Of a stretch of 64,000 bases of DNA, positions 12,602-23,799 are shown piece by piece. Both the position numbers and the translations under genes were made by a program. The notes below the pieces were generated by a model. It was not told the DNA's origin. It did no database searches and saw nothing but the letters and a program-made list of their open reading frames with translations. Positions within the stretch are counted from its first letter, which is position 1, and each line of letters begins with the position of its first letter. Origin of the DNA: Osedax fenrisi (lineage: Eukaryota; Annelida; Polychaeta; Sabellida; Siboglinidae). The DNA lies in NCBI GenBank assembly GCA_964019155.1, contig OZ025243.1, forward strand, positions 17,044,118-17,108,117, written 5' to 3'.

Positions 12602-12972
12602 TTTATGTAGGGTACATATATGTTAAATATTAGGATACATGACTGTTAAATGAACTAGGATACACTCTATATATTTATTAGGGTACAGCTATGTTAAATA
12701 TTAGAATATGTGATTATTATATTTACATATCATGCAATTCGATTATGGTACATATCATACACTTACATTGTATCTTATAATTCGGGTACAACCAGCTACA
12801 ATTTGTTAGGGTACAGTTTGTTTATATTTAGGCTACTGGTCGTATTTATTCAAATTGTACCCTAATTAAGGTACGGCTATGGGGACACTATAATGTATAT
12901 GTATAGTAGTAAAGTATACTTACACCCTAAAAAAGGCACTCGATGTACCCTAATTTGTAACAGTGTACCATT
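12435..12972. repeat. MITE-like element with repeated TAGGGTACA motif
   Basis: It is bounded by TTAGGGTACA at the left and TGTACCCTAA near 12953, with about a dozen copies of GGGTACA/TGTACCC inside in both orientations. The right part (TTCAAATTGTACCCTAAT to TAACAGTGTA) recurs at 43935-44037. Confidence 0.6.
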
Positions 12973-13014
12973 ATTAAATAGCTACATCCAGCTATCACAG
13001 TGTTATTATCGCCA

Positions 13015-13165
13015 TTGTTGTATGTGTGTTTATATATAAATAATAAATCAGATTTATTATTTCCTGTTGTAAAGTATGACATAATGAAGAAGTTAATGAA
13101 AAATGTAGTTTTATTTGCGATAACTTCCGCAATCATCATATTCTAGATAAGTTAGATACCCATGA
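13015..13165 (-). repeat. Interspersed repeat shared with 52005-52130
   Basis: On the minus strand ATCTAACTTATCTAGAATAT, then TTAACTTCTTCATTAT and AATAATAAATCTGATTTAT match the plus-strand block at 52005-52130. Superfamily unknown. Confidence 0.65.
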
Positions 13166-13689
13166 GTAAAAATGTAAATATAAATAATTATGATGTAAAG
13201 AATAAAAAGATGTATATATATATATAGTATAATCATAATTATCAATGTCATGATAGTACACTTTCACTATGATAAATATGTCCCATATTAGCAGAATTAT
13301 CTTAGACATGATATACTCAGCATATTTCTTGTATTTTAATTAAAACATTACGTATTATTAGTATTACATACTACTCGTCAACATAGTAATCATCTCGTTA
13401 AGTATTTTATGGCATCAACAGTATCATTAGTGATACAGTCACCATGCACGACATGAACATATTGGAATTCTTTGTTTGTTTTAATTTAGTATTCATATTT
13501 TTTTATTTCAATATTTTACATTATCGTTAGCAATATTCATACTTTATCCCACTTGCTACTATAATGTTACTGTATATTTACCTAAAATGTAATCAATAAT
13601 GTAATCAACAATTACCCTACAAACAATGTTAGCTTTATCTACATAGTTTATGTATATAATATAAACTAAGTACATAATGTATACATTTG

Positions 13690-13972
13690 TTATTGAATTG
13701 AATTTAATTGGTTATTTAAACACCAATATAGCGGGAGTCCTCTCTGGTGTATAACAATAATGAAAAATAATAAAAACAAACGAATAGAATATACAAAATA
13801 ACAAAAATTAAAATTAAATTAACTTAGATATAAAGATTAAATAAAGTGTATACAAAAATGAATTAAGAAGTGTTTAAATAATGTTTTAGTATCTTTCCGA
13901 AACAATATAAAGATTGGAACTTGCGTAAGTCATACGGTAGAACATTCCATATGCGAGGAACAGCATATGTTG
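13690..13972 (-). pseudogene. LINE ORF2 C-terminal fragment and 3' UTR
   Basis: The minus strand reads 'AVPRIWNVLPYDLRKFQSL' then 'FGKILKHYLN'. This is the W-N-x-L-P..hR...F...LK end common to CR1/L2/Jockey-type ORF2 proteins. A 3' UTR follows with GAGGACTCCCGC and (CAATA)-like tail words. Its 5' junction lies within about 8 bp of the intron-retention stop codon of gene A at 13977. Confidence 0.7.
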
Positions 13973-14037
13973 TTTGTTATGTAGTTTCTACATCGATCAT
14001 GGACATAGTAGTGCTATACATAGCGAGTGTTACTAAC

Positions 14038-14103
14038 TCTATCACACCGTCTATCATGTCATCGAATTCATCAACGATATCCTCCTGGTATGGTTTGTCA
14101 ACT
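14038..14103 (-). CDS. Gene A exon: cytoplasmic tail 1
   Basis: The acceptor is CTACCGCAG and the donor is GA|GTTAGT; phase 2 to 2, 66 nt. It is acidic ('YQEDIVDEFDDMIDGVI'). If the donor is not used the frame runs on to TAA at 13977-13979, adding about 20 residues, so intron retention would give a short-tail form. Confidence 0.6.
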
Positions 14104-14213
14104 CTGCGGTAGGTGTATATGAATAGGTAGTGTAGATGTATATATATATATGTGTATGTATATATGTTTAATGTTCGATCAACGAAATGAATACGTTATC
14201 TATGTATAGTCTA

Positions 14214-14450
14214 TACTAGTGATGTAAATGATGCCGAGACTCTTGGTTTTTGATACAGAGCCGAGACTTTCATTTTCTGAAAAAAACGAGCCCGAGCCTA
14301 GATTCTAACGCCCTTAGGGCGTGTTTACACGATAAAAAGTGTGCCCGAAAAACGGCTCAGATGCCCGAAAAACGGCACAGATATCGAAAGTGTGTCCAAA
14401 TCTACGACCACCTTTCCAGATGAGCCGAGTTGAGACTGAGAATGTATCAT
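14214..14450. repeat. Possible hAT-like remnant
   Basis: It begins ACTAGTGATGTAAATG, like the hAT MITE at 18189. It holds GAGCCGAG/CTCGG words in both orientations and two tandem copies of TGCCCGAAAAACGGC (about 14342-14383), and a CGCCCTTAGGGCG palindrome near 14308. The right end is unclear. Confidence 0.35.
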
Positions 14451-14709
14451 GCTTTAGATTTGAGCATACACTATAGAGGAATACAGCTAGTAGTACTAAC
14501 GATATAGTTTGGGTATTCGGTACTATTGTGGACTCCTCTTTGTGTATGTAAGATTCGGACGTCTTCGTACTCGGGTCTTCTTTAGCTTTGTCGGTTTGGT
14601 AGAGACCCCTGTTATGTGTACAATCGAGTTATTTATTTGGCTGCCGGTGTGGGCGGGGATTGCAGCCACGATGGGCGTGGCGTGTAGTGATAGGGCGTGG
14701 CCTACGTAC

Positions 14710-14794
14710 TTGAAGAATTTCAGGTATCCGAAAACAACGTTTGTGATTAACAGCCAAAATAGTATTAGCATCCATTCAGTATCTAACACGAAAC
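14710..14794 (-). CDS. Gene A exon: transmembrane segment
   Basis: The acceptor is CATAAAG and the donor is AA|GTACGT; phase 1 to 2, 85 nt. It encodes a short acidic juxtamembrane piece (LDTEW), a hydrophobic helix 'MLILFWLLITNVVFGYL' and a basic stop-transfer KFFK. This places the EB modules outside and the following exons in the cytoplasm. Gene B has an exon with the same layout and phases at 61507-61585. Confidence 0.75.
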
Positions 14795-14820
14795 CTTTAT
14801 GGTAGATAGTATATAATGTA

Positions 14821-14851
<31 letters not shown>

Positions 14852-15207
14852 TATAATATATTTAAAATTAGATATCTTATTATATTATCTATTCGATATC
14901 TATTCATATTATCATATATTATATATCTAATAATAATAATAATAATTTAAATATGACTAATTCATTAAATGATATAGCTTTGAATCAAATCAATAATTCA
15001 ATAAAATAAGCATTTCGGATTCATATATATTTTATAATTTAAATATATTTTTTACAGTCAATATAAGATAACAATATGTTGTTGTTGAGTAATCATTCAT
15101 GACATATTGAAAACAAAATAGAGTATAACCCACATTGTAATATTTATTTATCGTCATTAAAATATAAACAATAATTAATTAAACATATAAATAAATGTAG
15201 TTTATAC

Positions 15208-15241
<34 letters not shown>

Positions 15242-15288
15242 GTATAATTAATATAAATAATACGAATAATAATAATATCAATAATAAC

Positions 15289-15417
15289 CGTAAGTACAAT
15301 AGAGTTTATTAATGGAAGGGGTGTGCAGGGTGACACACTTACACAAGTAGTCAACACATTCGCTGTTCTCTACCAGCAAACAATCGTCATCGGTGTAGCA
15401 GTAATCATCTATGTTGG
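15289..15417 (-). CDS. Gene A exon: EB module 20 (membrane-proximal)
   Basis: Phase 1-1, 129 nt. Spacing is C-x5-C-x7-C-x4-C-x-C-x12-C ('CYTDDDC', 'LCKCVTLH'). Acceptor ATATGCAG, donor G|GTTATT. A stronger-looking GTAAGT occurs inside the module at 15342, also in phase 1, and would delete the last Cys pair if used. Confidence 0.7.
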
Positions 15418-15823
15418 CTGCATATCGAATGTAGATGGATAGATAGATCACTAGTTTATTGTTTAGCAACACGAATACAATTATAATAATAGTAGTGAAT
15501 TTAAAATAAAGCGAAACAAACCGACACTAAACAAGAAATAATAATAAATATATTACACAATTAATTGTTACCAATTGGTAAACAAATTTATTTAAACGGG
15601 CCGAGTACTAAACATATCCCAAATGAATATGAATATAGTGAAAGCGTTAAATACAACAAACTGAATGTGAATATAGTAAATCATATATGTTTAAGACATA
15701 ATGCACATTTATGAGTGTATATATATATGCATATATGTGTATTTATAGTGATTACATTAATTATAATTAATATTAATATGTTAATGGTATATCATTAATA
15801 TATATGTATGTCATAATTAGATG

Positions 15824-15881
15824 TATTTTCAATAAAGAGGATTATTCTAGTGCACTAGAATAATCCTCTTTATTGAAAATA
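15824..15881. repeat. 58-bp perfect palindrome
   Basis: Every base pairs around the centre TGCA at 15851-15854. Each arm reads outwards through CTAGAATAATCCTCTTTATT. AATAAA is present on both strands. It lies in the intron between gene A modules 19 and 20. Confidence 0.95.
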
Positions 15882-16478
15882 GAATGCAATGAGAATATAA
15901 GATTTTCCACGATTTGACACTTTGACACGATTGATCATATTATTACCTCCCACCCCCATACTTCATGTATATTAATATACCTATATATTACGATATTATT
16001 AATAGTTGTCCTTGTAAGCAAATCAGCTGTGCTAACCGATATAACGCCTCTCGCTCTACCCAATGTACTACCATTGCTATTACGTATATCTTACCCGCTT
16101 GTCGAGTTTGCTTGGTAGAAAAAATATCTCGACATTCTTCCACAACAAGTATGATAACATGCCTCTCTAGACAACTCGACTAATCGTCTTATTATATATA
16201 TAGTATATCTATACATTTTAATATATATGATAATAAATTATTCTATAACTTATTCGCCTTCTTATCCTTGCTTCTAATTCGCATCCGGGCTCCAATACAT
16301 ATCTCTCTAACGTATAGATCTATAGAGATACATCTATAGCTCTATATACCTATATAGCTCTATGGATGTTATACCATACACGAAATAATCATCATCATTA
16401 TTCAGCGCTAAATCTTTCATTAACTATAACTCTTATCCGATTCCCGTTGTTTGATATCTCACTTGCATCAACTATAAC

Positions 16479-16520
<42 letters not shown>

Positions 16521-16578
16521 AAATACAATACATTTTTACCTATTTAATATATACCAAAATAATCTATACAATTACTAT

Positions 16579-16624
<46 letters not shown>

Positions 16625-16638
16625 GTGTGTGTAATAAC

Positions 16639-16767
16639 ATGTGACACACAGCGACTTATCATGCGAATAACGGTAATACTGATTACATAAGCATGAGTCA
16701 TTCTTGGCGCAGTGAGCATTAGGCAACATGCACTCCTTGTCGTTCCGGCATATGTCGTGAATAAACC
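16639..16767 (-). CDS. Gene A exon: EB module 19
   Basis: Phase 1-1, 129 nt. Spacing is C-x5-C-x6-C-x5-C-x-C-x12-C ('CRNDKEC', 'SCLCNQYY'). Acceptor TTAATCAG, donor T|GTTATT (GTGTCA seven bases upstream is an alternative in the same phase). The donor abuts a long (AT)n tract. Confidence 0.75.
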
Positions 16768-17030
16768 CTGATTAATAGGAATAATATGTATATAACTATA
16801 GTTATAGTTATATAGTTATATAGTTATATGTTTATATAAGTTATATATTATAGACTATAGCACATGTAACCTATTCACTATTCACCGATGATAATATAAT
16901 ACAGCTATTGTTGTAATCCATAATTTATATCGATTTTGTTGGGTTTTTATATTTTATTATCGATTATATGTATTTATTGTTATGAATCTGAGAGTGATGA
17001 ACCATATCTCTGATAATTTTTAATATACTA

Positions 17031-17072
<42 letters not shown>

Positions 17073-17182
17073 CGAAGGGACATTAGAGCAATATATGGTT
17101 ATAAGTAAAAACTTCATCTAAGTTCGTGGATGGGATGAAAGGACTCCACCAAATAAAAATAACAATAACAATAACAATATAT
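17073..17182 (+). mobile_element. SINE, 5'-truncated copy
   Basis: Only the 3' half is present: TATGGTTATAAGTAAAAACT, GATGGGATGAAAGGACTCCA and an (AATAAC)n tail. It starts directly after an (AT)n tract. Confidence 0.8.
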
Positions 17183-17244
17183 AAGTGTATATTAAACTAT
17201 ATACTGTACTAGTGCATACATTACGACATAGCTACACTGCTAAC

Positions 17245-17400
17245 GTTGTATGCAGATGTGTCCTCCCCTGGCGACGTAATACACAGCCGTATCCGTCACT
17301 ATACACGAACAGGTACCCGCACCCTCGTGGTTCAGTAGGCAGGTCACGTGCATCAGATTACCGCAACCTTTCTCCTCGCACGTGATATTGTGTTCTATCC
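17245..17400 (-). CDS. Gene A exon: EB module 18
   Basis: Phase 1-1, 156 nt. Spacing is C-x4-C-x7-C-x9-C-x-C-x16-C ('CEEKGC', 'TCSCIVTD'). Acceptor CCTAAAG, donor C|GTTAGC. It contains a potential N-glycosylation site (NIT) before the first Cys. Confidence 0.75.
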
Positions 17401-17782
17401 CTTTAGGGTCACGTGTTTAATTAGTTTACTGATAAGTTATATATGTGTGTATGTATGTGTATATGTGTGTATATGTGTATATTAATAATTAATAATATTA
17501 TTATATTATATTATATTATATATTATTATTATCATATCTTATATTATACATAATATTATATATAACCAATAACCGTATACAACGTGATCTAGTGATGTTA
17601 TATTAATCATTGATCATTAATCAGTCAATATATATATATCAGAAATAATAGTAGACTTTGATTATTAAAGCTTAAATGTAGCGCGTAGCATGCTATCAAA
17701 CGTGATATACGTAATATAAGCTTACTATATTTAAAATATTAACACTTAATATCAAACCTGATATATGAACACAACTGCACGA

Positions 17783-18070
17783 TGGCCTACTTAACTAAAT
17801 GTCTATAGAGAACTCGGTGGGCTATTGTGTCGGATGCGCGGTTAGTAGGGTGCGGGTTAAAACCCTCAAACATCCACACAATAGATCTTACAATAATATA
17901 TAGAAGTGGTGTTATATAACTATGGATACGAAATGATCGTCTCTCGTTAGTACCATGGATGCGTTAACATGAGAGTGGCGATAAAGTGGCATTAGATCCG
18001 TACGAGTATAAGTGAAAACTTCAGAACTGAGATGGTGTTGGTAGTATGAAATGTCCTAACCAAAAATAGC
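17783..18070 (+). mobile_element. SINE, diverged copy
   Basis: The tRNA-like head has B box GCGGGTTAAAACCC. The middle contains CTCTCGTTAGTACCATGGAT and AACATGAGAG, as in copy 1, and the 3' part contains ATAAGTGAAAACTTCA. It is clearly older than the copy at 45407. Confidence 0.65.
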
Positions 18071-18188
18071 TATATCAATATAAATTGTACTTTTATTAAT
18101 TTATACTATATAGGTGTTAAAATCATAATAATAATATATACATACATACTTAGTAATACACTAACTATATTTATAAGACAGTACATAG

Positions 18189-18648
18189 TAGTGATGGGAA
18201 TGCAAACTAATTTTAAGGTTTCGAAACGGTTTCAGTTTCAAAGACAAGGGTTTCGAAACTGTTTCATATAAAAAAATAAGGGTTTCGAAACGGTTTCAGT
18301 TTCAAAGATAAGGTTATCGAAACATTTTAAGTTTCAAAGATAATGGTTTCGAAACGGTTTCAGTTTCAATATATGTATTTCGATAATAATACATTTTTAA
18401 ATTCGGCATATATTTAATATATTAACAAAGTTTAATTTCTAAATGTAAATTATGAATTACTCGAAACATACTCGAAATTACTCGCAATTACTCGAAACCT
18501 ACTCAGAACCGACTAGATATTCCTAGAAACTGACTCGATATTACTCGGATCCGACTCGATATTACTCGAAACCGACAAGGAATCGTAATGTGGAAATTCT
18601 GAATTACTCGAAACAGCTCGAAAATTACTCGGCTCGATCCCATCACTA
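18189..18648. mobile_element. hAT-type MITE with internal GGTTTCGAAAC array
   Basis: The ends are TAGTGATGGGAATG and CGATCCCATCACTA. The 8-bp target duplication is GTACATAG at 18181-18188 and GTACCTAG at 18649-18656 (one mismatch); 8 bp is diagnostic for hAT. The interior has about four units of roughly 31 bp around GGTTTCGAAACGGTTTCAG, then a second array of ACTCGAAAT/ACTCGGATCC units. No transposase. Confidence 0.8.
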
Positions 18649-18704
18649 GTACCTAGTACTACGTTACAACCGGATGGACTATAGGTGACTATCACGTGAC
18701 TAAC

Positions 18705-18857
18705 TATTCTGACAGGTGAGCAGATCCGCTTCGTAGTGGTACATGTCGCATTCGCAGCTCTTGATACGCCGGTGATTGTACGTGTAACTGCAGTAGGCGT
18801 TCGGGATTTCGTCGCAGTTACTATCACGTGTGCAGTTGCTATGCAACTGATACGATG
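18705..18857 (-). CDS. Gene A exon: EB module 17
   Basis: Phase 1-1, 153 nt. Spacing is C-x5-C-x7-C-x11-C-x-C-x11-C ('CTRDSNC', 'SCECDMY'). Acceptor CCGCCAG after a C-run, donor A|GTTAGT. A hAT-type MITE lies 57 bp into the following intron. Confidence 0.8.
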
Positions 18858-19249
18858 CTGGCGGGGGGTATCGTATACGTAGTATAACGATGGTGAACTT
18901 CATGGTTAAGTTTATGTTTAATATTGAATTATAGAATCGAATGTAACTAATTATTGAGCGTAAGTTATGTTATAGTGGCGGGCGCTGGTCTCCCGAGAAA
19001 CTACGCCGATATAAATAAAGAAAAAATGATTATATTTAAAAATGTAATATTATTCCATTAGAGATATTGAGAAATTAGGATAATATATCGTATAATTTGT
19101 CTTCTATGACGATCATATTAATATATAATAATAATTTACAACGATAAGTTCTCTATAAAATTCTCTATAAAAGAATAATATCTGGGCGTGGTTTATCGTA
19201 GTAGGTTAGGGATACGCCCTTATCACGTGGGTTGATGAGACATATTAAC

Positions 19250-19360
19250 ATTTGACACACTTGTGCTTGTACATGATCAATCCTTCCAAACAAACGCACT
19301 CTTTATCCAGGCACAGGTAATTCGCGTCGGGGCAGTCGTTGTCGAATTCGCAGAATTGTA
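19250..19360 (-). CDS. Gene A exon: EB module 16
   Basis: Phase 1-1, 111 nt. Spacing is C-x5-C-x6-C-x4-C-x-C-x10-C ('CEFDNDC', 'ECVCLEG'). Acceptor TACATAG, donor T|GTTAAT. Confidence 0.8.
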
Positions 19361-20142
19361 CTATGTATAGAAATAGTAGCATTGTTAACATACTATAATA
19401 ATATCGGTCATGTTGATATAATATATGTATGTGAATATAGATAAATATATATATATATATATAAATTATATCAGGTGTACTATGTATATTAGGTATATTA
19501 ATATATACTAAAATAATAGATGACACCGTCGTGATATCATATGTCGACTGGTCATATGTTAATCAGTGGCTGCCATTTATCCCATACAATATCCCGTACA
19601 GTATTAAGTATAATCATATATAATTAGGATAACTATTATATTGTATTACGATGTGACTTTAATATTACTTATTATAATGAAGGACACACGATAGTATCAG
19701 GACATACGTTGGTATACTATTATACTATTACGACAATACTTTTATAATTTTAAATAATCTCAAAGAAATGGTGATTAATAAAATAGTAATATTAATTAAA
19801 TATATCATCATTAAATCTAAACTTATATATTATTGAAAATTATTAGATACAAAAAAATGATTGTATGCACTATAAACATAATCCTGTACACAATATAATA
19901 CACATTATTATATCATATTTATTACATACAAAATTGTATAAGCCTATATCTCGATATTGTTTTTCATAATGTATAATATTTGGAATAGTCCACTATTAGA
20001 ATATTAGGATAAATCTTTATAATAGTGTCAGAGATTATGACAATTATATAGACGATGTTATATAGGTAGTTTAAAAAATATAAATAAATTGCTTTGATAT
20101 ATGAATTAATTAATTAATTAAATTCCATTCAAATATATACTA

Positions 20143-20192
<50 letters not shown>

Positions 20193-20336
20193 TATATAGT
20201 ATACTACTATAGTAGTACTAATAATATTTTATAATATACTAAAGTTCTATACTAAAGTACTATAGTACTACCAATATTGTTAGTATTGGTAATCGAGACT
20301 AAATACCGTAACATGAGTCTACCTGGTGACACTAAC

Positions 20337-20477
20337 GTTTCAAACAATTACTTCCGTTTGTATGTCTTAGGTAACCCTTTTGACACTCACATCTGAATAC
20401 GTCGTCGTTGTCAAGGTCAGCGCAAACCTCGTTTATAGGGCAGTCGTCTTTCACGTCTACTTCGCAGGTATTGGTAC
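20337..20477 (-). CDS. Gene A exon: EB/EGF-like module 15
   Basis: Phase 1-1, 141 nt. Spacing is C-x7-C-x5-C-x10-C-x-C-x12-C ('CEVDVKDDC', 'RCECQKGY'). Acceptor CTCGCAG, donor C|GTTAGT. It is first after the F5/8C domain. Confidence 0.8.
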
Positions 20478-20499
20478 CTGCGAGGGTTAGCTCGTGTAC

Positions 20500-20990
20500 G
20501 TATCAGGGGCGTAGTGGGGTTATATATATAACCCCGAATAGCAGCTAACCCCTATATGGGTTAGATGCTGTACGGGAGTTGGTATTCATTAATGACATAT
20601 TTAATGGTATATACCCATATATGGAAAGTACCTGTAGTGTAGGAGTTAATAGCAGTATGGAGGTTAATGGATGTATAGGGATTAGTGTTATATATATAGT
20701 TGTAATATGGGGTTAAGGTATTGTGTGGGCTAATGGTAGTATATGGAGTAATATTGGTATTTAATTATATTAGTGTGCGGGTAATGTTAGTAGTAGATGT
20801 AATGCCAATGTTAATTTAATAAGTGTAATAGTTAATTGTACCAATATGTTGTTGTCGGTAATATTGTTGTCAGTAATATGTCCATTGTTGTACACCACGA
20901 TGTCCCAGTATTAGTGTCAGTATTAGTGTCGATATTAGTGTCAATATTAATGTCGGTATTAGTATCAATATGTACTTAATTATATGCACG
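20500..20990. repeat. Degenerate minisatellite region (GGTTAATGGTAGTAT / GTATTAGTGTC units)
   Basis: On the intron side of the module 15 acceptor. The left part has loosely repeated GGGTTAATGGTAGTATGG words; the right part (20905-20980) is a 12-bp array of AGTGTCAGTATT type. No coding signal. Confidence 0.6.
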
Positions 20991-21035
20991 TCCTACTTCT
21001 TATGTAACACTATGCGGTATACATGTATACCGCAT

Positions 21036-21245
21036 GTTGTTTACAAGCTAGTCATTTATTATTTAAAATTACTAGCCTTTTGGTTTTTATCATTTATAAG
21101 CTAGTCATTTCTATATTACCATGTTAAACTTATTTTATAAATTATAGCGGATGATACATGTTTGAAAAAATACTAGCTTATAAGAAATAATACGTTTACA
21201 AGCTAGTCATTTATATAAATGACTAGCTTATTTCATAAATTACTA
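21036..21245. repeat. Inverted-repeat cluster of AAGCTAGTCATTT with a 30-bp palindrome
   Basis: AAGCTAGTCATTT occurs at about 21046, 21097 and 21209, and its complement AAATGACTAGCTT at about 21222. The last pair forms a perfect 30-bp palindrome. Likely a small MITE. Confidence 0.65.
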
Positions 21246-21427
21246 GGCTACCTAGTGAAAATGACATTTTTGGATATTTTTGTGAGTGCATGTATAGCTA
21301 TATTATGTAAACGTATACACGTAACTATAGTTCAATATACCTCTTAGTATGAAGCGATATCTGTACGCATAACTATATGTATATAGTAAGTGTTCGTAAT
21401 GTAATGTTAGGTAATAACAATGTTAAC

Positions 21428-21518
21428 TATAGTTACTACCATTGATATCGCTGTTTCCGTATATTTCTATTTCACATATCGCTAGTTTTGTAAGTTTTTC
21501 CTCGGTTTCAGATTCAAT
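21428..21518 (-). CDS. Gene A exon: F5/8C domain, part 3
   Basis: The acceptor is TATTATAG and the donor is A|GTTAAC; phase 0 to 1, 91 nt. It reads 'EKLTKLAICEIEIYG', the hallmark C-terminal strand of fucolectin-type domains (L-x-L-C-E-V-x-V-Y-G). The phase matches part 2 and returns the chain to phase 1. A downstream in-frame stop lies just past the donor. Confidence 0.75.
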
Positions 21519-22510
21519 CTATAATACATTTAATAATTGTATAATATATATATATATACAAGTTTTATGAAGGGGGTTCATATATTCAATCATTCATTAA
21601 TAAATGAATAGTATACCATAAATTAAATACATATTCATCGATACCTCATGAAGATATTTTATTAGTAAACTAAATAATATATACAGGCGCATAAACAAAT
21701 GCAATTTCATACTTTATATACAACTAACTACATCCTCGATATAAGCGTACACAGTTAATCATACTAGCAATATTCTCGTATAAAGTTAATCCCATACCTA
21801 GGTATAGGTAAGGTGCTATCACACGTACTACATGTAATGTATATACCAATGATATATATATATATCAAAGTCCCCACAAATATCTACATTCCATATTGTC
21901 CACTAATGTAACTAATAACCCTTAGTTTCTCAATTCCCCTTAAGTTTCTCAATTCCCCATAGCGTTTTAACGTTACCTTTACACCATATTAATTTAGCAC
22001 TACAATACTTTCCATGTAGATTACAGGAATATCTCTCGACATTTTAACTAATATTAAACCTATATAAATACATAATCGTGTACCAGAAAAATCCTACTTT
22101 AAATCAATATACACCAGTTCGGGAATCCGACCAAACCCACGGCACACAACTGATATATAAATATTATATGTCAAATAATAACTTCGAATTATTCAAGCTA
22201 TATTATCTAAACAATTATCTAACATATATTAAATTAACTCTTTATCTATTTAAATTGCAATGTTTGTATAATATTCATCCTAAAAAGCCAATACCTAAAT
22301 GATTACTATTTACTTAAGGTAAGTAGCCAATTTGTGTATTGTGGATTACACGGTAAAACATTCATTATTTCTGTACACGTGTGTACATTTATAATGTATT
22401 TGAAATCCATATTAAAATACCGTAATATATTTCACAGTAACGAACGAATTCTACTACAACTAGTATAACTATAGTTGTTTCAGTAACGTTGTCGTTAGCG
22501 AGTATTTACT

Positions 22511-22540
22511 CTTTCCACTCTATATATAGAGTGGAAAGAT
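22511..22540. repeat. 28-bp perfect palindrome
   Basis: CTTTCCACTCTATA followed by its exact complement, within gene A. Possibly the core of a foldback element; no other feature around it. Confidence 0.8.
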
Positions 22541-22721
22541 ACACTCTAAATATATTTGACTATATATTTACGTACATAAATTATCAATCAACAATGTCGT
22601 AAGCGGGTGTCACGAGTAACTAAGTATCGCACACGCGCATACCTTGCATACGGGTGTGATGACGTCATAACGGTTACATCATATAGGTTACGTCATACTG
22701 GTGAAGTCATACCTATTACTA

Positions 22722-22867
22722 GGGGTGCTGTAACGATTTTGAATGTAGGGGGACCAACTAATCAAAATAAATGATGTAGTAAAAGTAGGGGGGGCCAACA
22801 CAGAGGAGGTCCCCCTAGATTTTAAAGGGGGGACATGCCCCCCTCCGTCCCCCTGTTACAGCGCCCC
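22722..22867. mobile_element. GC-rich MITE family, copy 1
   Basis: The ends are GGGGTGCTGTAACG and CTGTTACAGCGCCCC, flanked by TA on both sides. The interior has AATCAAAATAAATGATGTAG and AGGAGGTCCCCCTAGATTTT, shared with the copies at 23321 and 40348. At 146 bp with TA flanks it is compatible with a Tc1/mariner-type MITE. Confidence 0.8.
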
Positions 22868-22903
22868 TACTAGTTACGTAATACCCGCTACGTGCATACT
22901 AAC

Positions 22904-23064
22904 CAGCGTGAAGATAATGCCCTTCGACTGGACGGGAGTCTCGCATACAATCCGCTGAACAGACTCGCCCGTCTTATGGAAGTATACGTCAATGGCGCAC
23001 ACTACGAGCTCGGCGTCGTCTCCTACTTGCTCCAAGTACACGGATAATCCTCTCGGAACCTTGA
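22904..23064 (-). CDS. Gene A exon: F5/8C domain, part 2
   Basis: The acceptor is CACCGCAG and the donor is G|GTTAGT; phase 1 to 0, 161 nt. It reads 'GLSVYLEQVGDDAELVVCA', then 'RIVCETP' and 'GIIFTL'. The C...C pair followed by a G-x-h-h-x-h strand matches the disulfide and the G-R-Y-V strand of fucolectin-type domains. The Arg-Tyr of that strand is replaced (Ile-Ile). Confidence 0.7.
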
Positions 23065-23320
23065 CTGCGGTGGGAGGTAACTTAGGATGAACACGTGACC
23101 GTGTTATGGGTGTGTTCGTAGCGTGTGGGCGTATTTATAAGCGATTTATGAATCATAAATGATGATACATTACTAACTATTATACTGTATACGTAAATTT
23201 ACCCAGAAAATACTGACATCCCCAGAACATAATTATGCTATACATCGTCCATCATCAAATATTGACAAGGTTGTTTTGATGTTGAACTTCAATATAAATT
23301 GTTTCATTCGATAGTGATTA

Positions 23321-23463
23321 GGGGCGCTGGAACGATTTTGTATGTAGGGGTGACCAACCAATCAAAATAAATGTTGTGGTAAAAGTAGGGGCCAATACAT
23401 AGGAGGTCTCCATAGATTTTAAAGTGGGGGCATATCCCCCCGTGCCCCCTGTTGCAGCGCCCC
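23321..23463. mobile_element. GC-rich MITE family, copy 2
   Basis: The ends are GGGGCGCTGGAACG and CTGTTGCAGCGCCCC, with TA at both sides, 143 bp. It lies about 0.45 kb from copy 1, the two together bracketing the F5/8C part 2 exon. Confidence 0.8.
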
Positions 23464-23583
23464 TAATAATGATAAAAACGATGTATACTGATATTAATTC
23501 CGTTGCCGTTGAGCAATAATAAGTAATAATAAGTAATACTCTTATCGTTAACCACTAATAACAACAATGACCTCTGACCTAAC

Positions 23584-23799
23584 CTCGATCTCCGGCGTAA
23601 TCCGACTCGATGGCCAGCGTGACGATGACCTCCTCGACGATGACGTCATTGGCCAACACTAACCGGAAGCCACGGTCATCGTTAACGGTGACCAGTGCGC
23701 AGTCGAACATGTCCAGCGTCGTGGCTCTGCGGCCATCGTTGACCAGCGTGTTTACGGCGTCCCCTTCGTTAACCAACCACCAGTCGAGGAATGCTGTAT
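23584..23799 (-). CDS. Gene A exon: F5/8C (fucolectin-type) domain, part 1
   Basis: The acceptor is GTACGCAG before 23799 (a second AG at 23794 gives the same frame), and the donor is G|GTTAGG; phase 1-1, 216 nt. The sequence contains 'DAVNTLVNDG', matching the A-x-N-x-x-x-D-G calcium-loop region near the start of fucolectin/tachylectin-4 domains. It is followed by a Cys and a beta-rich stretch ending near 'VEEVIVTLAIES' (compare the V..V.I.NR strand). Such domains bind carbohydrate, often fucose; binding residues cannot be confirmed here. Confidence 0.65.

Noticed and set aside
15965..16183. ORF with several Cys on the plus strand and 'EACYHTCCGRMSR' on the minus strand
   Set aside because: No EB spacing, no phase-1 splice sites, and no recognised family; left unannotated.
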